DNA of 9,734 nt from Chloroflexota bacterium (GTDB taxonomy: Bacteria > Chloroflexota > Dehalococcoidia > UBA1151 > TMED-70), in assembly GCA_002719425.1 (NCBI GenBank), contig PBHA01000010.1, positions 37,582 to 47,315 of the forward strand, written 5' to 3'. The notes below the pieces were generated by a model. The model did no database searches. It was not told where the DNA came from and saw only the letters and a program-made list of their open reading frames with translations. The position numbers and the translations under genes were made by a program. This document shows positions 1 through 7,496 of the stretch, piece after piece. How positions within the stretch are numbered: the first letter of the stretch is position 1; each line of letters begins with the position of its first letter.

Positions 1-1
1 A

Positions 2-250
2 ATGGCTTCAGTTTTAGAAAAAATACAAGAAATCACAGCAGAAAAATTAAGTGTAGACATAGGAGATGTAAAACCTGAATCTTCATTTACTGAAGATTTA
101 GAAGCAGACTCTCTTGATGTTGTAGAACTTATTATGGCTCTTGAAGAGGAGTTTTCGACTGACGAAAAGGCAATTGAAATTTCAGATGAAGATGCTGAAA
201 ATATTAGAACAGTTCAAGATGCCGTTGATTACATATCTTCTAAAGTATAA
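2..250 (+). CDS. acpP: Acyl carrier protein
   Basis: This is a complete 82-residue acyl carrier protein, the soluble carrier that holds growing acyl chains on a 4'-phosphopantetheine arm during fatty-acid synthesis. The DSL signature is present at D36-S37-L38, and S37 is the expected attachment serine. Around it lie the usual acidic helix II ([13 protein letters not shown], 39-51) and the C-terminal helix (TVQDAVDYI). The chain is somewhat longer than the usual 77-79 residues. By eye the excess is about five residues just after F51, before the IEISDEDAE segment of helix III. The ATG lies at the second base of the window, so its ribosome binding site and any upstream fab genes are outside. A 71-bp gap without a convincing terminator separates it from the next gene. 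The family is certain; a role in primary fatty-acid synthesis is inferred from the sequence type and the nearby carboxyltransferase gene. Confidence 0.97.
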   Translation: MASVLEKIQEITAEKLSVDIGDVKPESSFTEDLEADSLDVVELIMALEEEFSTDEKAIEISDEDAENIRTVQDAVDYISSKV

Positions 251-321
251 GAATATTCTCAATTCATTTTAATCTATCTAGTTTACTGTAAGTTTATTAG
301 ACAATTAGATATGAGAAAAAA

Positions 322-1929
322 ATGGAAAAAATAAAAATTACTCCCCTAGGTGGACTAGGAGAGGTAGGTAAAAATTTACTTCTTTTCGAAATAAATTCTA
401 GAATATATATTATAGACGCAGGTATTAAGTTTTCTTCTGATCCAGAAATTGATTATATACTTCCTGACCTTGATTATTTAGAACAAATCAAAAATAAAGT
501 TGAAGGGATTTTTATTACACATGGTCACGAGGATCATATAGGAGGAATCTCTAAACTTGGCTTTCTAAATGTTCCAATTTACTCCCCACCTCTTGCAAAA
601 GAATTAATTAAAAAAAAAATATTAAGGGATCAAAGACATCTTCTAAAAGATATCCAAATTAATAAAATCTTTCATTTTAAAGATTTTAATATCTCTTGGT
701 TTCCTGTGGTTCATTCAATACCTGACTCATGTGGATTACTCATCAGAACCAAAAAATTAAATATTATTCACACTGGAGATTTTAGATTTGATAAAAAACC
801 AATTTTTGGTAAAAATACTAATTTTGAAGCAATTAATAGAGAAATAAATAATAAATGTGACGTACTATTATCAGATTCAACAAATGCCATGATTTATACA
901 GAAAGTTTTTCAGAAAAAGAGATTGAAAAAACTTTTGAAAGAGTTTTCAAGAAAAATAAGAAAATTATTATTTGTACTTTTGCATCACAAATTTCAAGGA
1001 TTCAAATGGCAATTAACGTAGCAAAAAGATCTGATAAAAAAATAGTCCTTCTTGGTAGTACCCTACAAAAAAATCTAAAAATTTCAAAAAATCTGAGTAT
1101 CATAAGCGATAATGACCAAGTTCTACTAAATATAAAATCAAAAAAAACTTTGGAAAATGACAATGTGGTGTATTTTGTTACAGGATCTCAGGGTGAGGAA
1201 TTTTCTGTTCTCAATAGAATGTCCAAGGGAAATTACAATAATCTAAAAATAGAAAAAGATGATATCGTTCTTATGTCATCTTCGGTGATCCCAGGAAATG
1301 AACAAAAGGTATTCGAGGTGATTCATAGAATTCATGGTCTAGGAGCTGAAGTAAATTTTAGTAATATCGAAACTAAGCTACATGTTTCTGGACATTCAAA
1401 TAACTCAGAACTAGGAACAGTTATAAAATCATTAAAACCAAAGTATCTTATACCAATACATGGAAATTTTGATATGTTAAATGCTCATAAAAAAATTGGT
1501 TTAGATAACGGATTGAAAAATGAAAATATTTTTGTCCTATCAAATGGAGATAATCTAGAAATCACATCTCAAGAAGCTAAGATAATAGATCATGAAAAAA
1601 TAATTGATGAAGTGGTGCTTAGAGATAATTTTTCATTAGATGCTGATAAAAAATCTAATATTTATAATAATAATATTTTATCTGTAATTATAAAAACAGG
1701 AGAAATTCAAGACAAAAATAGTATAGACATAAAATTATTTGACAAATCTAATAATATAAAAATCATAAATGATGTAAAGAATTTTATTTTAAATAGTATG
1801 ACTGAAATTTCCAATACAGAAGAAGGATGGAATAAAATAACTAAGCAATTGAACAAGAATTTATATAAATTAATACTAGAAAATTTTAATAAAAAATATC
1901 TTATTAAATCATTATTTATTGAAAAATAG
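322..1929 (+). CDS. rnj: Ribonuclease J (metallo-beta-lactamase / beta-CASP RNase)
   Basis: The 535-residue protein is a ribonuclease J, a zinc-dependent enzyme with endo- and 5'-3' exoribonuclease activity that matures and degrades RNA in the cytoplasm of bacteria. Visible motifs in order are the N-terminal LGGLGEVGKN (9-18), D32 of the IIDAG strand, the metal-binding HGHEDH box (H67, H69, D71, H72), H131, the HTGDF motif with D153, SDSTNA (184-189), the beta-CASP segments GSQGE and SSSVIPGNE, HVSGHS (H354-S359), and PIHGNF with H380. All expected metal ligands appear intact. The length is slightly below the common ~555 residues, with a diverged lysine- and asparagine-rich C-terminal domain. 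The ATG at 322 follows a purine-rich GAGAAAAAA stretch that may serve as a weak ribosome binding site. The next gene, ftsK, starts about 10 nt after the stop, so the two are probably cotranscribed. Confidence 0.95.
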   Translation: MEKIKITPLGGLGEVGKNLLLFEINSRIYIIDAGIKFSSDPEIDYILPDLDYLEQIKNKVEGIFITHGHEDHIGGISKLGFLNVPIYSPPLAKELIKKKILRDQRHLLKDIQINKIFHFKDFNISWFPVVHSIPDSCGLLIRTKKLNIIHTGDFRFDKKPIFGKNTNFEAINREINNKCDVLLSDSTNAMIYTESFSEKEIEKTFERVFKKNKKIIICTFASQISRIQMAINVAKRSDKKIVLLGSTLQKNLKISKNLSIISDNDQVLLNIKSKKTLENDNVVYFVTGSQGEEFSVLNRMSKGNYNNLKIEKDDIVLMSSSVIPGNEQKVFEVIHRIHGLGAEVNFSNIETKLHVSGHSNNSELGTVIKSLKPKYLIPIHGNFDMLNAHKKIGLDNGLKNENIFVLSNGDNLEITSQEAKIIDHEKIIDEVVLRDNFSLDADKKSNIYNNNILSVIIKTGEIQDKNSIDIKLFDKSNNIKIINDVKNFILNSMTEISNTEEGWNKITKQLNKNLYKLILENFNKKYLIKSLFIEK

Positions 1930-1939
1930 TCAAAATAAA

Positions 1940-4204
1940 ATGGAGAAGAACAATAACAAATTATTAGTTCGAATCAACGAATTAGTATTAAATAAAAATT
2001 ATTTTTTATACATATTACTTTTATGTACTATTATTACTAGTCCAATAATATTTAGTGGCGTTAGAGATAATCTAGGATTAGCCCCTGTGATACTATCATC
2101 ATCTTTTTCCTTAGTTTCTATTCTTTTACGATACTCAATTAGAAACTCAACAAACTATCTTTCTTATAAAAATATATTTTCAATAATTCTAATAAATTTT
2201 TCTCTTTTTATACTATTCGGATCCTTAAACTATATGTCTAGTTCAAGATTTTCATTTGATTATTCGTTTGCTGGAAAATATGGAGAGTTTCTAGCAAAAT
2301 CCCCTTACTATTGGAGCAGTTATAATGCAAGTATAATCAATTATATTGATATTACTTTTCGGATATCTTTTCCTTTGTTTGTAATATTAGTCATTTATAA
2401 GCCAGATATGGTAAAAAAAATTTTATTTTCTTTTATTAAATCAATTACTAATAAAATTTTTGAATTACTAAAAATAATAATAAAAAAAATAGACATAAAA
2501 AAAATAAAACCCCGAAGAAATTTTTCTCAAAAGATAGCCAATCAGAATTTAGTTATAAAAGAACAAACAGTTGAAGATTCGATAGAAACAAAAAAGAGTG
2601 ATGAAATTATAAATAAGATAAATAAGAATAATTTAATTACATCTTCAGAAGAATTTTCGGACAATCAAACTGAAGTATTAGATGAAAAAAACAAAAATAT
2701 TATCAAAGACAATACCAATTTCGAAATGAGAACAATTACCAATGTCAATGAAGATTTTGAAGATAACAAAATAGATAAATTTAGGTATGAAAAATTAAAA
2801 TGGCCTAAAATCGATACAACAAATCTTATGGTTTCGAAAAAAGAAGAACTAAGCAAGGAAGAAATTAGTGACACAAAAAAAATAATAATAAATACTTTAG
2901 CAGCTCATGGAGTAAACACAACAATCGAAAAACATACATCTGGCCCATCGGTTACAATGTACCAATTAAAACCTGGGTGGGTTGATGAAAATGAGAAAAA
3001 AAGAGTAAAAGTGGAGCAAGTATTGCGAAGAGAGAAAGATCTAGCTTTAGCATTAGGGTCTCCGAATATTAGGTTTGAAGCAGTTCTTGATGGAGTTCAG
3101 AACTCTATGGGAATAGAAATACCTAATCTTTCACCTAATACAGTCGATTTTAAAGAAGTGATTGAATTTGAAAATCTAAATAATTCAGAAAAATATTTGC
3201 TTCCAGCACCTCTTGGTCAAGGGATGGATGGTATTCCTAGAATAATCGATTTGAGCAAGATGCCTCATCTACTTGTTGCTGGCTCCACTGGTTCAGGTAA
3301 ATCAGTTTTCATAAACTCAATAATAACAGGCTTACTTAGTACCAAGAAACCTGACGACGTACGAATGATCTTAATCGATCCTAAAAGAGTTGAACTAACG
3401 CCCTATGCAAATATTCCTCATTTGTACACGGAGGATGTAATAGTTGATACAGAAAAAGCAGTTTCTGTTTTAACAGCTACTGTTGAAGAAATGATGGTTA
3501 GGTTTAAGGTTCTTGAAAAAGTTGGAGTAAAAAATATTTCTGATTTCAATAAAAAGATGAGTAAAAGTCATAAAATGTGGAATATTCTTGTGATGATTGA
3601 TGAACTTGCAGATTTGATGTTACAAGCAGGAAGCGAGATAGAAAGATTAATAGTTAGACTTGCTCAATTGGGTAGAGCAACTGGTATTCATTTAGTTGTT
3701 GCCACCCAGAGACCATCAGTGGATGTAGTAACTGGATTGATAAAAGCAAATTTTCCTAGTAGGGTGTCATTTGCTGTAATGTCTCAGATAGATTCAAGAA
3801 CTGTTTTAGATGGAGTGGGAGCAGAAAAACTTATTGGAAAAGGAGATATGTTGTTTAGTCCTATTGACAATGCTCAAATGAGTCGAATTCAAGGAGTTCT
3901 TCTAACGGAAAATGATATTCAAAGTATCACTTCTCAGTGGGAACCATTCAACAAAAAATATTCTCTAGAAATGCTTGAAATTACAGAAGAAGATAATATA
4001 AATAATACTCAAATCTCTGGAGATTCTTTATACGAACAAGCATTAGATTTGAGTTCCCAAAGCAAAACTTTATCGACTTCTTTGCTCCAGAGAAGATTAC
4101 GGATAGGGTACCCTAGAGCAGCAAGATTAATGGATGAATTAGAAGATAATGGTATTGTAGGACCAGGAGAAGCAGGAAAACCAAGGAAAGTATTAGTTGG
4201 ATGA
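1940..4204 (+). CDS. ftsK: DNA translocase FtsK/SpoIIIE
   Basis: This is a membrane-anchored FtsK/SpoIIIE-type DNA pump that moves chromosome termini through the closing septum. Counting from the ATG at 1940 (754 residues), about four membrane segments are seen (roughly 21-40, 46-63, 79-96, 134-153). A charged, Lys/Asn/Glu-rich linker follows to about residue 270, then the RecA-like motor. Walker A is GSTGSGKS (448-455, catalytic K454) and Walker B is LVMIDE (D554, E555). The last ~60 residues form the winged-helix gamma domain that reads KOPS-type polar DNA sequences (IGYPRAARLMDELEDNGIV). An in-frame TTG at 1919 would add seven residues but overlaps rnj and has no better ribosome site, so the ATG is preferred; neither start has a clear Shine-Dalgarno. 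The stop overlaps the accDA start (ATGA, 4201-4204), implying translational coupling. The linker is short compared with E. coli FtsK, but ordinary for SpoIIIE-like proteins. Confidence 0.96.
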   Translation: MEKNNNKLLVRINELVLNKNYFLYILLLCTIITSPIIFSGVRDNLGLAPVILSSSFSLVSILLRYSIRNSTNYLSYKNIFSIILINFSLFILFGSLNYMSSSRFSFDYSFAGKYGEFLAKSPYYWSSYNASIINYIDITFRISFPLFVILVIYKPDMVKKILFSFIKSITNKIFELLKIIIKKIDIKKIKPRRNFSQKIANQNLVIKEQTVEDSIETKKSDEIINKINKNNLITSSEEFSDNQTEVLDEKNKNIIKDNTNFEMRTITNVNEDFEDNKIDKFRYEKLKWPKIDTTNLMVSKKEELSKEEISDTKKIIINTLAAHGVNTTIEKHTSGPSVTMYQLKPGWVDENEKKRVKVEQVLRREKDLALALGSPNIRFEAVLDGVQNSMGIEIPNLSPNTVDFKEVIEFENLNNSEKYLLPAPLGQGMDGIPRIIDLSKMPHLLVAGSTGSGKSVFINSIITGLLSTKKPDDVRMILIDPKRVELTPYANIPHLYTEDVIVDTEKAVSVLTATVEEMMVRFKVLEKVGVKNISDFNKKMSKSHKMWNILVMIDELADLMLQAGSEIERLIVRLAQLGRATGIHLVVATQRPSVDVVTGLIKANFPSRVSFAVMSQIDSRTVLDGVGAEKLIGKGDMLFSPIDNAQMSRIQGVLLTENDIQSITSQWEPFNKKYSLEMLEITEEDNINNTQISGDSLYEQALDLSSQSKTLSTSLLQRRLRIGYPRAARLMDELEDNGIVGPGEAGKPRKVLVG

Positions 4205-5856
4205 TTAATAAAGAAGAAAATCATATTGGCTTAGGAGAAAACCTTAGTGAGTGCCTTAGCTGTAAAGAAAAGATTAGTGAAACAGATTTTTATGCAAAAT
4301 ATAAAATATGTCCTTTTTGTAATTTTCATTATTCTATAGATTTTTCAAAAAGGCTTGAAGTTATTTCTGATCAAGGCTCTTTTGTAGAGTTCAATAAAAA
4401 TATAACTGTTAGGAAACCTAAAAACTTAAAAATTAATCAAAACTATAAAAAAAATGTTAAAAACACAAGAGAAAGAACTGGTCTTGAAGAAGCTGTAATC
4501 ACAGGTACTTGTAATATTGGAGGGATAAAAACAGTAATAATATTACTTGATTTTGGCTTTCTTGGAGGATCAATGGGAATAATAGTTGGTGAAAAAATTT
4601 CTAAGGCTTTTACCTACTCTAAAAAAAATTCCTTACCTATCATATCCGTAATCTCAAGTGGAGGTAGAAGGGTTCAAGAGGGAATTTTTTCTCTTATTCA
4701 AATGATTAAGACGATAAATGCAACAGACGAATTATCTGATAAAAAACTTCCTCATATATCGTTACTAACAAATCCATCAGGAGGACAAGTATACAGTTCT
4801 TTTGCAATTTCAGCAGATATAAAAATAGCAGAACCAGGTGCAATAATTGGGATGTTTTCAAGAAATGAAATAGGGAAAACTACTATAGATTCTAAAGAAA
4901 TAGATTTAACATCAGAAAATTTTTTCGAAAATGGATTGATCGATAATATAGTAGCTAGAAACAACTTAAAAAAAGAAATAGCTTCTATTCTTGAATCATT
5001 AACATCATCAATTAAAATTCCCAAAAAAGTAGACCTAGAACTTCCAGAAATAGATTTTATAAAATCCAATGAAACAAAAAAAATAGAGAAATCAAGGCCA
5101 TCAGCTAAGCAATATTTATACAGTATTTTTGATGATGTTATACCTCTAAAAGACAATAGCGAGAAAAATCTTTCAACTCTAGGTTTAGCTAAAATAGGAT
5201 CTCAATCAATTATTTATTTAGTACAAAATTTTCAAAGAATCAATAAAACAAATGATGGGAAAATAAACATTAATGATTTTGTGAAAATAAAAGATTCTAT
5301 TATGATTTCTAGAAAATTTAAGTTACCGATAATATTTTTTGTGGATAACATGGGTATAAACAATACCTTCGAAAATGAGATTTCTGGGATAGCTAATTTA
5401 TTATCAGAAAATATAAAGTTACTTTCTAATCACGAAGAACCATTAATTTCAATAATAACGGGAGAAACTGCCTCCGAAGGTTCTTTACCATTTTTTATAT
5501 CAGATAGTGTACTAATGCTAGAACATTCTATTCTAAATACAGGTTTAGAAAGTAAAGGTAAAGATGTTTTAGATGCATTTGATTGCCTTGAGACGGGCAT
5601 TATAGACAAAATCATAAAAGAACCTCCATTAGGTGCAAGCAAGGGGTTAGAAGATATGTCTAGACTAATTAAGATAAATATAATAAATGAATTATCTATT
5701 TTGAATTACACAAGTAAACGAAAGCTTGTAAGAAACAGAATTAAAAAATTCCAAGAAATAGATATGAGTCATACTAAGCTTGTAGAATCAGTTTCTAACG
5801 AAATAAAAATATGGAGAAACGTTTTACGAGCCGGATATAAAGCTCTAAAAAACTAG
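4201..5856 (+). CDS. accDA: Fused acetyl-CoA carboxylase carboxyltransferase, beta (AccD) plus divergent alpha (AccA) half
   Basis: The 551-residue chain joins the two carboxyltransferase subunits that move CO2 from biotin to acetyl-CoA, giving malonyl-CoA for fatty-acid synthesis. The N-terminal half is AccD-like: a four-cysteine zinc finger (C18, C21, C37, C40), GGSMGIIVGEKI, the SGG loop (S153-G155) within GGRRVQEG, and TNPSGGQVYSSF followed by AEPGAIIGMF. From the SRPSA motif at 298 it resembles the AccA half of fused AccDA proteins. There, several signatures are altered: VDNMGINNT (381-389) stands where IDTPGAYPG is usual, and GETASEGSL (421-429) where GEGGSGGAL is usual. The region after it also looks about 15 residues short. 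No stop or frameshift interrupts it. The ATG overlaps the ftsK stop by 4 nt, with AAGGAAAG (4183-4190) as a possible ribosome site. An active carboxyltransferase is likely but not assured; another acyl-CoA substrate is possible. AccB and AccC are not in the window. Confidence 0.87.
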   Translation: MINKEENHIGLGENLSECLSCKEKISETDFYAKYKICPFCNFHYSIDFSKRLEVISDQGSFVEFNKNITVRKPKNLKINQNYKKNVKNTRERTGLEEAVITGTCNIGGIKTVIILLDFGFLGGSMGIIVGEKISKAFTYSKKNSLPIISVISSGGRRVQEGIFSLIQMIKTINATDELSDKKLPHISLLTNPSGGQVYSSFAISADIKIAEPGAIIGMFSRNEIGKTTIDSKEIDLTSENFFENGLIDNIVARNNLKKEIASILESLTSSIKIPKKVDLELPEIDFIKSNETKKIEKSRPSAKQYLYSIFDDVIPLKDNSEKNLSTLGLAKIGSQSIIYLVQNFQRINKTNDGKININDFVKIKDSIMISRKFKLPIIFFVDNMGINNTFENEISGIANLLSENIKLLSNHEEPLISIITGETASEGSLPFFISDSVLMLEHSILNTGLESKGKDVLDAFDCLETGIIDKIIKEPPLGASKGLEDMSRLIKINIINELSILNYTSKRKLVRNRIKKFQEIDMSHTKLVESVSNEIKIWRNVLRAGYKALKN

Positions 5857-6632
5857 GATATTCCTCTAAATATCCAATCTAGTACAATTTCAGTTCCATA
5901 ATCTTCATAATCCCCAGTAGCGTATTTGCTTACTTCAAATACTTCATTCACTGAATTACCCATTGCAACTGATATACCTGCTTGTTCAAGCATTTCTAAA
6001 TCATTCATACCATCTCCAATTGCAAAAATTTTAGATTTATCTATATCGAGTAATCTTGAATACTTATTTAGAGCAACTCCTTTATTCACATTTTTTGGCA
6101 TAAAACTAATATATTGTTCATCCATGCTTCCTGAAGAATGAACAAGAGATATTTTAGAAGTATCGATAAAATCTGATGATTCAAGATATGGTCTAGCATC
6201 CTCATAAAAACATGTAATTATATTTACGTTCTTAGAAGTTTTATTTTCCATAGTATTATCCATAGTTTTACCTTCAGCACTTGAAAAATATTCAAATTTA
6301 TTTTTATCTAATAATTCAAAAACCTTATTTGCAATTTCACTATCTAAAGATTTTCTATAGATTATTTTATTATCTGATTTTGGATCAAAAATTATGGCTC
6401 CATTATCAGAAATTTGAGGAGAGATTAATCCGAGCTGTTCAGAATATTCTAAAACTGAAGAAAATATCCTTCCAGAAATTATTGAAACAGGAATATGTTT
6501 AGAAATCTCCATGATTTTTTTTTGAATTGAGATAGGAATCTCTTCATTTGAATTTAATAAAGTTCCATCAAGATCAAAAAGAGCGGCTTTGATTTCTGGA
6601 GTTTTTGTATTTTTTGTTATCTTTATATTCAA
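5853..6632 (-). CDS. Cof-type HAD-superfamily hydrolase (phosphatase)
   Basis: This 259-residue protein belongs to the Cof/YbiV group (class IIB) of haloacid-dehalogenase phosphatases, cytoplasmic Mg-dependent enzymes that usually hydrolyse sugar phosphates, nucleotide phosphates or cofactor pyrophosphates. All four HAD motifs are present: DLDGT with nucleophile D20 and acid D22; SGR with S53; the lysine motif NKG (K184); and GDGMND (206-211), whose aspartates bind Mg. The segment between motifs II and III (about 80-180) forms the substrate-selecting cap, so substrate cannot be read from the sequence. The only plausible start is TTG at 6632, 13 residues before the first HAD strand. No in-frame ATG or GTG lies between the upstream stop and the domain, and no Shine-Dalgarno is seen. 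It is divergent from thiG and convergent with accDA, sharing the CTAG at 5853-5856 for both stops. Some Cof proteins act on thiamine pyrimidine pyrophosphate, but position alone does not establish that here. Confidence 0.92.
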   Translation of the reverse strand: MNIKITKNTKTPEIKAALFDLDGTLLNSNEEIPISIQKKIMEISKHIPVSIISGRIFSSVLEYSEQLGLISPQISDNGAIIFDPKSDNKIIYRKSLDSEIANKVFELLDKNKFEYFSSAEGKTMDNTMENKTSKNVNIITCFYEDARPYLESSDFIDTSKISLVHSSGSMDEQYISFMPKNVNKGVALNKYSRLLDIDKSKIFAIGDGMNDLEMLEQAGISVAMGNSVNEVFEVSKYATGDYEDYGTEIVLDWIFRGIS

Positions 6633-6644
6633 TTTTTTATAAAA

Positions 6645-6658
6645 ATATACATGTATAT
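6645..6658. repeat. Perfect 14-bp palindrome in the HAD/thiG divergent intergenic region
   Basis: The sequence ATATACATGTATAT reads the same on both strands. It lies 13 bp upstream of the HAD start codon and over the -35 area predicted for thiG. A dyad of this size placed between divergent genes is a reasonable binding site for a dimeric repressor. It is all A/T apart from the central CATG, so chance is not excluded. Confidence 0.45.
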
Positions 6659-6675
6659 AGGTTTCTAGATATAAT
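6646..6675 (+). promoter_or_regulatory. Predicted sigma70-type promoter of the thiG operon
   Basis: A perfect -10 hexamer TATAAT lies at 6670-6675. With an 18-bp spacer, TATACA at 6646-6651 gives a partial -35 match (4 of 6 to TTGACA). Transcription would start near 6682, about 41 nt before the thiG ATG and at the first base of a perfect inverted repeat. The -35 area is covered by a 14-bp palindrome. In such A+T-rich DNA chance hexamers are common; support comes from the position between divergent genes. Confidence 0.55.
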
Positions 6676-6681
6676 CTACAG

Positions 6682-6712
6682 GTTTATGATTAAAACAATA
6701 TTAATCATAAAC
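6682..6712 (+). promoter_or_regulatory. Perfect 12-bp inverted repeat (hairpin or operator) in the thiG leader
   Basis: The arm GTTTATGATTAA (6682-6693) is followed by a 7-nt loop AACAATA and its exact reverse complement (6701-6712), ending 10 nt before the thiG ATG. A flanking G6681/T6713 pair could add a wobble. It has no T-run after it and lies before a gene, so it does not look like a normal terminator. If transcription starts near 6682, the mRNA would begin with this stem. It could be a 5'-end stabilising hairpin, a translation control element, or a DNA operator at +1. It does not carry TPP-riboswitch motifs. Confidence 0.6.
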
Positions 6713-6722
6713 TTATTATATT

Positions 6723-7496
6723 ATGGATGAATTAGTAATAGCAGGAAAAAAGTTTAAATCTAGACTAATTACTGGTACAGGAAAACATAGAAGTGCGGAG
6801 GATCTTCAAGAATCTATATTATCCTCAGAAACAGAAATGATTACTGTGGCAATTAGACGAATAAATTTTGATGACCCAAAGGAAAAAAACCTTCTTGATG
6901 TAATAGACTGGGGAAAATATAATATATTGCCTAACACTGCTGGTAGTAAAAATGCTGATGAAGCTATTTATACAGCTATGTTAGCAAGAGAAGTAACTCA
7001 ATCAAATTGGATAAAAGTAGAAGTAATTCCAGATGCAAAATTCTTACTACCTGACCCAATAGGAACACTTGAAGCTTGTGAGAAATTAGTCAAGGAGGGA
7101 TTCATTGTTCTGCCTTATATTTCTCCAGATCCTGTTTTAGCTAAAAGATTAGAGGATGTTGGTTGTTCAACTGTTATGCCTCTTGGATCACCAATTGGAT
7201 CAGGAAGAGGAGTTCTCGCTCTTGAAGAAATACAAATAATTATTGAACAATCAGGAGTTCCTGTAGTAGTTGATGCAGGATTAGGAGTTCCATCAGAAGC
7301 ATCTCTAGTAATGGAATCTGGAGCAGATGCTGTACTAGTAAATACAGCTATAGCAGGAGCACATGATCCCAAAACTATGGGAGAAGCTTTCAAGCTTGGT
7401 GTAAGAGCAGGAAGAAAGGCTTTCCTATCAGGAAGAATACCTATTACTAAAGAAGCAAATCCTAGTAGCCCCAAGGATAATATTGTAAATACTTGA
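6723..7496 (+). CDS. thiG: Thiazole synthase ThiG
   Basis: ThiG builds the thiazole phosphate half of thiamine in the cytoplasm from 1-deoxy-D-xylulose 5-phosphate, dehydroglycine, and sulfur delivered by ThiS thiocarboxylate. The 257-residue sequence is a full-length TIM-barrel ThiG. K98 in WIKVEVIPD is the expected Schiff-base lysine, with E100 and D184 (VVDAG) at the positions of the catalytic acids known from the Bacillus enzyme. The phosphate-binding loop GSPIGSGRG (155-163) and the strongly conserved VNTAIAGAHDP segment are also present. The usual NTAGC motif reads NTAGS (71-75), a mild difference. The ATG at 6723 has no Shine-Dalgarno and sits 10 nt after a perfect hairpin. The stop overlaps the next start as TGATG (7494-7498). 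With thiS two genes downstream, the operon encodes both the synthase and its sulfur carrier. Confidence 0.98.
   Translation: MDELVIAGKKFKSRLITGTGKHRSAEDLQESILSSETEMITVAIRRINFDDPKEKNLLDVIDWGKYNILPNTAGSKNADEAIYTAMLAREVTQSNWIKVEVIPDAKFLLPDPIGTLEACEKLVKEGFIVLPYISPDPVLAKRLEDVGCSTVMPLGSPIGSGRGVLALEEIQIIIEQSGVPVVVDAGLGVPSEASLVMESGADAVLVNTAIAGAHDPKTMGEAFKLGVRAGRKAFLSGRIPITKEANPSSPKDNIVNT

Noticed and set aside
250..259. 10-bp palindrome AGAATATTCT just after acpP
   Set aside because: Too short and A+T-rich to separate from chance; no T-run or long stem to make it a terminator.
282..310. Possible promoter for rnj (TTTACT, 17-bp spacer, TTAGAT)
   Set aside because: The -10 matches only 3 of 6 consensus bases and would place the start about 5 nt before the ATG; not convincing in such A+T-rich DNA.
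1919..1939. TTG start for ftsK giving seven extra residues
   Set aside because: It overlaps the end of rnj and has no ribosome site; the ATG at 1940 is simpler and leaves all domains intact.
4752..5156. 134-codon open frame on the - strand inside accDA
   Set aside because: It is a shadow of a well-supported coding frame, with no recognisable domain or ribosome site.
5092..5856. Frameshift or pseudogene explanation for the odd AccA half
   Set aside because: The frame is open to the end and family-like segments (SRPSA, LGLAKI, LPIIFFVD, SVLMLEHSI, GIIDKII) continue in one frame, so decay by frameshift is not supported.
6633..6722. TPP riboswitch ahead of thiG
   Set aside because: The conserved CTGAGA and ACCTGA-type thi-box cores are absent and the leader is too short; only an A+T-rich inverted repeat is present.
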